This document shows positions 18,651 to 23,168 of a stretch of DNA of 23,168 nt, piece by piece (position 1 is the first letter of the stretch; each line of letters starts with the position of its first letter). The notes under the pieces were generated by a model that had not been told where the DNA came from, ran no database searches, and was given only the letters and a program-made list of their open reading frames with translations. This stretch comes from CALZJC01 sp041574955 (GTDB lineage: Bacteria > Acidobacteriota > Thermoanaerobaculia > Multivoradales > JAHEKO01): NCBI GenBank assembly GCA_041574955.1, contig JBFGNS010000064.1, forward strand, positions 1 through 23,168, in the 5' to 3' direction. A program made the position numbers and the translations under genes.

Positions 18651-19313
18651 ATGCCGTCCGCAGAGCACCGCAGGCACCCCCGCTTCCACGTGCTGAGCAC
18701 GACCGCCCGCAGCGGCCGGCTCGAAGCCCGGGTACTCAACCTCAGCCGCTCGGGCATGCTGCTCGAGTCGGCCAGCGGACTCGAGGTCGGCCGCCAGCTG
18801 CGCTTCGAGGTTTCCGACCGTCAGCACGACCTCGAGGTCGAGGCCGAGGTGCGCTGGAGCCGCGAGCACGGCGATCACCCCACCGACATCGCGCGGATCC
18901 ACCGTTCGGGAGTGCAGTTCAGCCGCATCCTCAGCCGCCAGGCGCGCGGCGTGTGGGCGCGGCTGGTGGCCAACGGCGGCCAGTCGGCACCGCCGGTCGA
19001 CCGGCGCCCGGTGCGCGGACCCGAAGCGGAGGAGGAGCTGCCGCTGCTCAGCATCGTGTGGCCGCTCGACGGCGCCGTGGTGCCCGACGACTTCGTCACC
19101 GTGTTCGGCGAGATCCGCGATCGCAGCCTGGGCGCGGCCATCGAGGTCAACGGCGTGCGGGCCAGCCTCACGGGGCGGCGCTTCGAGGCTCGCGTGACCC
19201 TCACGCCGGGGATCAACGAGCTGACCGCGGCCATCGTCACCACCGGCTCGCTGGTCTGCCGCTCGCCGTCGATCAAGGTCTACGCGGCCCCGCCGTCGCC
19301 GGACGACGACTAG
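18651..19313 (+). CDS. PilZ domain protein fused to an Ig-like beta domain
   Basis: 220 residues. The ATG lacks a strong SD. Residues 1-105 are a PilZ domain with the c-di-GMP signature R-R-H-P-R (7-11) followed by NLSRSG (33-38), the usual (D/N)xSxxG. A Pro/Arg-rich linker follows. Residues about 135-210 (SIVWPLDGAVVPDDFVTVFG, then IEVNGVRASL and FEARVTLTPGINELTAAIV) look like an Ig-type domain of the kind often found in extracellular or carbohydrate-active proteins. There is no signal peptide or TM segment, so both domains should be cytosolic. The family layout is unusual. The nearby diguanylate cyclase makes it a candidate c-di-GMP receptor (inference). Confidence 0.85.
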   Translation: MPSAEHRRHPRFHVLSTTARSGRLEARVLNLSRSGMLLESASGLEVGRQLRFEVSDRQHDLEVEAEVRWSREHGDHPTDIARIHRSGVQFSRILSRQARGVWARLVANGGQSAPPVDRRPVRGPEAEEELPLLSIVWPLDGAVVPDDFVTVFGEIRDRSLGAAIEVNGVRASLTGRRFEARVTLTPGINELTAAIVTTGSLVCRSPSIKVYAAPPSPDDD

Positions 19314-19340
19314 CCCGGCCCGAGCGGACCGGCCGGCGGC

Positions 19341-21683
19341 TCAGAGCTGGGTGCCGGCCACGGTGTTCGGCGTCGGGCTCGGCTGGATCCGCCAGCCGCC
19401 GGCGAGGTCCAGCCGCTCGATCGACGAGCCGGCCGCCGCGTCGCCCACCTCCGGCGCGCCGGCCGAGCCGGACTCGTCAATCAGGCCGTTGGCGTTCGAG
19501 CCGCCGTAGACCACCGCGTCGATCGGCACCGTCGAGCCGGTGACCTGGGCCGCCGGGACGTCGAACAGCGCCACGCCGTCGGCGGTCGAGCCCGAGTTCT
19601 GCAGATCCGGCCCGAGGTTGGCCGCCTGGTCGAAGCTCGGGTTGGCGTTCGAGGCGTTCGAGCTCGGACCGCCGACCACGAAGGTGGCGCCCGGCTGGAT
19701 CGTCCCCGACAGCTGCTGGACGCCGTAGGTGTAGTCGGTGCCGCCCCAGCCGAGGCTGTAGCCCGACAGGTCGACCGCGGTGCCGCCCGCGTTGTAGAGC
19801 TCCACCCACTCCTGGCCGTCGTCGCCGCTCACGACGTCGTACAGCACTTCGGACAGGATCACCCGGCCGGGCGCCGGGCCGCCGCCCCCGAAAGGCGTGG
19901 CGTTGGGCGTCGGCGCGGTCTGTATCTGCCAGCTGCCGGCCAGGTCGAGCCGTTCGATCGACGAGCCGGAGGGCGCGTCGCCCACCTCCGGCGCGTTGGC
20001 CGAGCCCGACTCGTCGATCAGGCCGTTCGAGTTCGAGCCGCCGTAGACCACCGCGTCGATCGGCACCGTCGAGCCGGTGACCTGGGCCGCCGGCAGGTCG
20101 AACAGCGCCACGCCGTCGGCGGTCGAGCCCGAGTTCTGGAAGTCGGGGGAGAAGTCCACCACCAGGTCGAAGGCCGGGTTGCCGTTGGAGCTGTTAGAGG
20201 TCGGGCCGCCGACCACGAAGGTGGCGCCCGGCGCGATCGAGCCCGACAGCTGGACCAGGCTGTAGGTGTAGTCGGTGCCGCCGTTGCCCAGGCTGTAGCC
20301 GGACAGCTCGAGGGTGGTCGAGCCGGCGTTGTACAGCTCGACCCACTCGCGGCCGCCGTCGCCGCCCGACGGATCGTAGAAGACCTCGCTCAGGACGAGC
20401 CCCGAGCCGCCTCCCCCGCCACCGGCTTGCGGCGTAGCCGACACCTCGTTGCTGTCGCCCGACTCGTTGCCCGACGCGTCCTCGGCGCTCACCACGTAGT
20501 AGTAGGTGGTGCCGTTGTTGACGCCGGCGTCGCTATAGGAGGTAGCGAGGACCAGCGGGCCGTTGAGCCGCGTGTAGGGGCCGCCCGGACCGGTCGCGCG
20601 GTAGACGTTGTAGCCCGCCAGGTCGGGCTCCGAGTTGGCGTTCCAGCCGAGATCCACCGAGCCGTCGCCGGCGGTCGCCACCAGGCCGGTGGGCGGTGCC
20701 GGCGGCGTGGTGTCGGTGCCGCTGCACACGCTCTCGAACACGCAAGCCACCCACTCGGGGTGGTCGATGAACGGGTTCCGGTTGCCCTGGTAGGTGTAGA
20801 CCACCTCGTTGCGCCACACCTCGCGGCTGTCCACCGGGTCGTCGGCGTGCCACTGCAGCAGCACGCTCAGCATCCCCATGTAGGCCACCGACTCGTTGAC
20901 GCCGGTGTTCGAGCTGTCGATCAGGCTCTCGGTGTCGGTCAGCACCAGGTCGGGCTCGGCGTGGCCGGTGACGCCGTGGAGGCCTCCCTCGTAGCGCACG
21001 TCCATGTAGAGCAGCGCGCGCGCCACGTCGCCCTTGCGGCCGTCCCAGGTCTGCCAGGTTCCCTGGGTGAACGAGCCCTCGGTCCAGTTGGAGTTGCCCG
21101 GGTAGACCCCCGAGCCGCCGCCGCGGCCGTCGGTGAAGTCGGTGGTCTTCTCGCTGCAGCCGGAGTGGCAGTCGCGGTACGGCTTGTTCGAGCGCGAGCT
21201 GTTGTAGCCCGAGTCGCTGACGAACAGGTGGTGGCAGTCGGTGTACGGGTAGTTGCTCGAGCCGTCGTCCGGGAAGCCGTACGACTTGGGCCAGCTGTGC
21301 TCGCGGTTGTAGGCACCGGTGCCGCCCGAGATCTTGGCGTAGCTGGCGTTCTTGTAGACGTCGACCACCCGGCCGGTGTCGTTGGGGTCCTCGTCTGCCA
21401 GGTTCAGGATGTCCCAGGTGTCGGTCGACGACGAGGTGTAGGGGAAGCGGGTGTGATCGTCGATCGCGTCGTGGAGCGTAGCCCGCAGGCTGGCGGCATC
21501 GCTGTCGTCGACGCCGTCGTAGTAGCCGGCCGGCGGCTGAGCGGCTGCCGGCCCGCCCAGCAGGATCGCCAGGACCACGGCCAGCCCGGCGGCCAGCGTT
21601 GCTGCGCGCGCCGGGGCGAGGCGGGCGGACGACCGAGTGCTGCTGCAGCTCGGTCCGGGGTTCGGGCTGGGGGTACGGCGCAT
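19341..21683 (-). CDS. Secreted endonuclease I (EndA-type) with FnIII and two lamin-tail domains
   Basis: 780 residues from the ATG at 21683, preceded by AGGAGG at seven bases. A signal segment at about 28-48 (AATLAAGLAVVLAILLGG) follows a long basic N-region. Residues 50-320 are an endonuclease I domain: NREHSWPKSYG (catalytic His in EHSWP, 128-132), DCHHLF (149-154), KGDVARALLYMDVRY, and QGNRNPFIDHPEW near its end. Cysteines at 150, 172, 176, 313 and 320 suggest disulfides. An FnIII domain (about 327-415) leads through a Gly stretch into two lamin-tail (LTD) domains, 179 residues apart and nearly identical. It is probably an exported nuclease for DNA scavenging, with LTD domains as adhesion or DNA-binding modules. 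Confidence 0.92.
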   Translation of the reverse strand: MRRTPSPNPGPSCSSTRSSARLAPARAATLAAGLAVVLAILLGGPAAAQPPAGYYDGVDDSDAASLRATLHDAIDDHTRFPYTSSSTDTWDILNLADEDPNDTGRVVDVYKNASYAKISGGTGAYNREHSWPKSYGFPDDGSSNYPYTDCHHLFVSDSGYNSSRSNKPYRDCHSGCSEKTTDFTDGRGGGSGVYPGNSNWTEGSFTQGTWQTWDGRKGDVARALLYMDVRYEGGLHGVTGHAEPDLVLTDTESLIDSSNTGVNESVAYMGMLSVLLQWHADDPVDSREVWRNEVVYTYQGNRNPFIDHPEWVACVFESVCSGTDTTPPAPPTGLVATAGDGSVDLGWNANSEPDLAGYNVYRATGPGGPYTRLNGPLVLATSYSDAGVNNGTTYYYVVSAEDASGNESGDSNEVSATPQAGGGGGGSGLVLSEVFYDPSGGDGGREWVELYNAGSTTLELSGYSLGNGGTDYTYSLVQLSGSIAPGATFVVGGPTSNSSNGNPAFDLVVDFSPDFQNSGSTADGVALFDLPAAQVTGSTVPIDAVVYGGSNSNGLIDESGSANAPEVGDAPSGSSIERLDLAGSWQIQTAPTPNATPFGGGGPAPGRVILSEVLYDVVSGDDGQEWVELYNAGGTAVDLSGYSLGWGGTDYTYGVQQLSGTIQPGATFVVGGPSSNASNANPSFDQAANLGPDLQNSGSTADGVALFDVPAAQVTGSTVPIDAVVYGGSNANGLIDESGSAGAPEVGDAAAGSSIERLDLAGGWRIQPSPTPNTVAGTQL
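19420..19860 (-). repeat. Tandem in-gene repeat, LTD copy 2
   Basis: This stretch aligns with 19957-20397 at a constant 537-base offset (179 codons). Long runs are identical in DNA, for example around 19500-19555, where codons as well as residues are conserved. This points to recent duplication or ongoing gene conversion. Confidence 0.85.
19957..20397 (-). repeat. Tandem in-gene repeat, LTD copy 1
   Basis: Partner of 19420-19860, encoding the first lamin-tail domain in translation order. Both encode VTGSTVPIDAVVYGGSN and SGYSLG-GGTDYTY blocks. Confidence 0.85.
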
Positions 21684-21800
21684 GGCGAGCCTCCTGGATG
21701 TCGGCAGCGGGCGGTAGACGAGCGCCGGGCGCTGGGCTGCCGGCGCGGCCTGTGTCGACGGATGCCCAAGGTTGCCGGCCATGCACCACTCCTGGTAGCG

Positions 21801-21833
21801 GGTGTTTCCCTCAGGCGCCGGCGGGGAAACCCC
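21801..21833. other. Stem-loop in the nuclease/VOC divergent gap
   Basis: GGTGTTTCCC (21801-21810) can pair with GGGAAACCCC (21824-21833) in nine of ten positions around a 13-base loop containing GGCGCC. It is 73 bases before the VOC start. I do not recognise a riboswitch class in it. Confidence 0.3.
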
Positions 21834-21905
21834 CCACGGCGCCGTCGTGGCGCCGGCTGGAGTACGATCGGGGCTCACCCGCTCGACCGATCGGAGGCCC
21901 GACAG

Positions 21906-22289
21906 ATGAGCCAGGCAGAGCACGACCGACGCATCGACTACATCGAGTTCGCGGCCGCCGACCTCGAGGCGGTCAAGAGCTTCTACACGGCGGTGTTCGG
22001 CTGGCAGTTCACCGACTGGGGTCCGGACTACACCAGTTTCGCCGATGGCCGGCTGGCCGGCGGCTTCCGCCGGCTGGCCGGTGCCGCCACCGGCGGCGGC
22101 CCGCTGGTGGTGATCTACGCCGCCGACCTCGAGGCGGTCGAGGCGGCGGTGCGCGAGCAGGGCGTCACCGTGGTCAAGGAGATCTTCTCCTTCCCGGGCG
22201 GCAGGAGGTTCCACTTCGCCGACCCGGCCGGCCACGAGCTGGCGGTGTGGTCCGAGGACCCGGACGCCGAGGAGGGCAGCGATGGGTGA
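21906..22289 (+). CDS. VOC-superfamily (glyoxalase/bleomycin-resistance-like) protein
   Basis: 127 residues, ATG with GGAGG eight bases upstream. It has two beta-alpha-beta-beta-beta modules: RIDYIEFAAADLEAVKSFYTAVFGWQF with DYTSFADG, then LVVIYAADLEAVEAAVREQGV with GRRFHFADPAGHELAVWS. These are standard VOC features. In this superfamily metal-dependent enzymes handle methylglyoxal adducts, extradiol cleavage or antibiotic binding; the exact activity cannot be told. Its stop overlaps the next gene by eight bases, so the two are translationally coupled and probably share a detoxification role. Confidence 0.93.
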   Translation: MSQAEHDRRIDYIEFAAADLEAVKSFYTAVFGWQFTDWGPDYTSFADGRLAGGFRRLAGAATGGGPLVVIYAADLEAVEAAVREQGVTVVKEIFSFPGGRRFHFADPAGHELAVWSEDPDAEEGSDG

Positions 22290-22755
22290 GCCGGAGACCG
22301 TCTATACCTCGCGGGTGAGGATCGAGCGGCTGCGCGGCCCGCTGCGCCGCGCATGGCTGCCGGCGGAGACCGGGCCGGTGGCCTTCGGCGTCCACTCAGA
22401 GATCGCCGAGCACTACGGCGTCGACCCCGAGCGCTACCCGCCCCAGGCCACCACCCTCGACTACGTGGTGGCCGCTACCGGCGGGTGACTCACCGGCACC
22501 TTTGCCGGAGCGCTGGAAGCGCGCGGCGTCGAGCTGGCCGAGGGTGACCTCACCTCCGAGGTCGAGGGCCGGGTGGTCAAGGACGGAAAGGTGCTGGTGA
22601 TCCGCGCCATCCGAGTGGTCTACAGCCTGGCGGTGCCGGCCGAGCACCGCGCCACCGCCGAGCGGGTGCACGAGTTCCACGCCGGCTTCTGTCCGGTGGC
22701 CCGCACCCTCGAGGGCTCGGTCGAGATCTCGACCGAGCTCGAGTTCCGGGAGTAG
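22282..22755 (+). CDS. OsmC-family peroxidase with in-frame TGA at the redox-cysteine position (candidate selenoprotein)
   Basis: Read through the TGA at 22486-22488, this is a 157-residue OsmC-like protein of normal length. GGAGGG lies five bases before the ATG. Residue 69, coded TGA, lies in TTLDYVVAATGG-U-LTGTFAGALEARGV, the family's first-redox-Cys helix (usually AAxxGCLTGT). The second redox site is intact: C137 in FHAGFCPVARTLEGSVEIS. No other stop occurs until TAG at 22753. A SECIS-like hairpin follows the TGA. OsmC proteins reduce organic hydroperoxides with these two thiols, so a Sec-Cys pair is chemically sensible. The alternative is a TGC-to-TGA nonsense mutation or sequencing error. 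The Sec reading needs selA, selB, selC and selD elsewhere in the genome. Confidence 0.85.
22486..22528 (+). promoter_or_regulatory. Candidate bacterial SECIS element after the in-frame TGA
   Basis: Just after UGA (22486-22488), a stem GCGC (22510-22513) pairs with GCGC (22519-22522) around the loop UGGAA, which has G at its second position and starts 25 nt after the UGA. Below an A/G mismatch the stem can extend through G-C, C-G, C-G and G-C pairs to about 22504/22527. This fits published bSECIS rules: loop of 3-14 nt, a G in the first two loop bases, upper stem of at least 4 bp, and 16-37 nt from UGA. A second hairpin, CCGGCA-CCUU-UGCCGG (22493-22508), competes with the lower stem only. Confidence 0.6.
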
Positions 22756-22786
22756 GCCACACCGGATCCGGCACGTGCCGGCCTAC
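22752..22786 (+). terminator. Candidate terminator hairpin of the VOC-OsmC operon
   Basis: GTAGGCC (22752-22758) and GGCCTAC (22780-22786) are perfect 7-base arms and overlap the TAG stop. The interval contains the palindromes CCGGATCCGG (22762-22771) and CCGGCACGTGCCGG (22768-22781). No T-run follows, so intrinsic termination is uncertain; the next gene is convergent. Confidence 0.45.
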
Positions 22787-22808
22787 GCCGCCGGCACGGC
22801 GGAGCCGG

Positions 22809-23168
22809 CTAGGCGCCGGCCGGGTCCGGCGCAGCCGGCAGCCGCCGGCGCTCGTCGCTCTCGGCGAGCACGGTGAGAATCAGCGCCGGCACGCCGAGCA
22901 GCCCCGAGGCGACGATCGCGGCGACCGCTCCGGCCAGCGGCCACCGCCCGCCACGGCGCTGGACGACGGCGATGCCCCCGACGACCGCCACCGCCCCCAC
23001 CGCCAGCAGCCAAAGGGCCAGCGCCAGCACCAGCAGAGGCGCCCAGGCCGGCGGCGGACCGCCCTCGAACACCTCGGCCGGCAGCACGGCGAGCGCCACG
23101 CCGACTCCGCCCAGCACCGCGGCGCCCAGCAGGCTGCCGGCCCCGGCCACCAGGTCCAGCGCTCCGGC
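22809..23168 (-). CDS. Membrane protein, 5' end outside the window
   Basis: 119 residues visible; the frame is still open at the right edge, so the true start is probably outside (a GTG at 23150 is possible but has no clear SD). There are three hydrophobic spans: about SLLGAAVLGGVGVALAVLPA, then WAPLLVLALALWLLAVGAVA with VVGGIAVV, then PLAGAVAAIVASGLLGVPAL. A basic RRGG loop lies between the second and third spans. The tail ESDERRRLPAAPDPAGA is hydrophilic. I recognise no family. It is convergent with the OsmC gene. Confidence 0.65.
   Translation of the reverse strand, partial: AGALDLVAGAGSLLGAAVLGGVGVALAVLPAEVFEGGPPPAWAPLLVLALALWLLAVGAVAVVGGIAVVQRRGGRWPLAGAVAAIVASGLLGVPALILTVLAESDERRRLPAAPDPAGA

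Noticed and set aside
21684..21905. Riboswitch upstream of the nuclease or VOC gene
   Set aside because: The region folds into simple hairpins but matches none of the core motifs I checked (TPP, c-di-GMP, ZTP, fluoride, guanidine).
21684..22235. Longer N-terminus for the nuclease, up to the start at 22235
   Set aside because: It would overlap the VOC gene on the other strand, and the signal peptide and AGGAGG site both fit the ATG at 21683.
20427..22289. Plus-strand frame of 620 residues ending in the VOC protein
   Set aside because: Its first 490 residues are antisense to the nuclease gene; only the last 127 residues from the ATG at 21906 are a real VOC protein.
22486..22488. TGA read as an ordinary stop, giving a 68-residue protein and a separate downstream fragment
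   Set aside because: The two parts together make one full-length OsmC protein, neither part alone is a complete domain, and the TGA sits at the redox-Cys column with a SECIS-like hairpin behind it. A nonsense mutation or sequencing error remains possible and is stated in the feature.

Overview
The window is very GC-rich (about 70 percent), with short intergenic gaps, many 4-base gene overlaps, and TTG/GTG starts behind good Shine-Dalgarno (SD) sequences. The gene content points to an Acidobacteriota genome or a close relative (inference): a Ser/Thr kinase fused to TolB-like and TPR regions, a high density of c-di-GMP and phosphorelay parts, a secreted EndA-type nuclease with lamin-tail domains, and an SRPBCC-ArsR pair. 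I saw no rRNA, tRNA, CRISPR array, transposase or phage gene.

Layout. 1-337 is non-coding with a 32-bp direct repeat and a short dispersed-type repeat. 338-850 (+) is a zinc-ribbon protein with 5-residue Gly-rich repeats. 887-2614 (-) is an exported serine hydrolase, divergent from an SRPBCC-ArsR operon (2795-3780, +) that has an operator-like palindrome at its promoter. 3804-4056 (-) looks like a decayed leucine-rich-repeat remnant. A GT87-like membrane glycosyltransferase (-) and a small exported protein (+) follow. A minus-strand run at 5919-11333 carries a kinase, a 4-TM protein, an ornithine cyclodeaminase/alanine dehydrogenase family enzyme, a DUF427 protein and an exported protein. Then come a STAS protein (+), two overlapping ZIP-family metal transporters (+), a CheY-HPt pair (+), and a convergent receiver-GGDEF diguanylate cyclase (-). 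A minus-strand operon at 15440-18434 encodes PhzF, an Sfp-type phosphopantetheinyl transferase and a family III CoA-transferase. A PilZ-Ig fusion (+) and the nuclease (-) follow.

The most striking element is at 21906-22755 (+). A VOC/glyoxalase-like gene overlaps an OsmC-family gene whose frame is interrupted by one TGA. That TGA falls exactly where OsmC proteins carry their first redox cysteine. The frame then stays open for 88 codons, including the second redox cysteine in a CPVxxxL context. A hairpin matching the published bacterial SECIS rules lies 25 nt downstream. I read this as a selenocysteine-containing OsmC peroxidase rather than a pseudogene. TGA is an ordinary stop elsewhere in the window, so the reading is context-dependent.

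Functional themes are redox and thiol defence (OsmC, VOC), c-di-GMP and phosphorelay signalling (receiver-GGDEF, PilZ, CheY, HPt, STAS, kinase), metal transport (ZIP pair), and acyl/CoA metabolism (PPTase, CoA-transferase).
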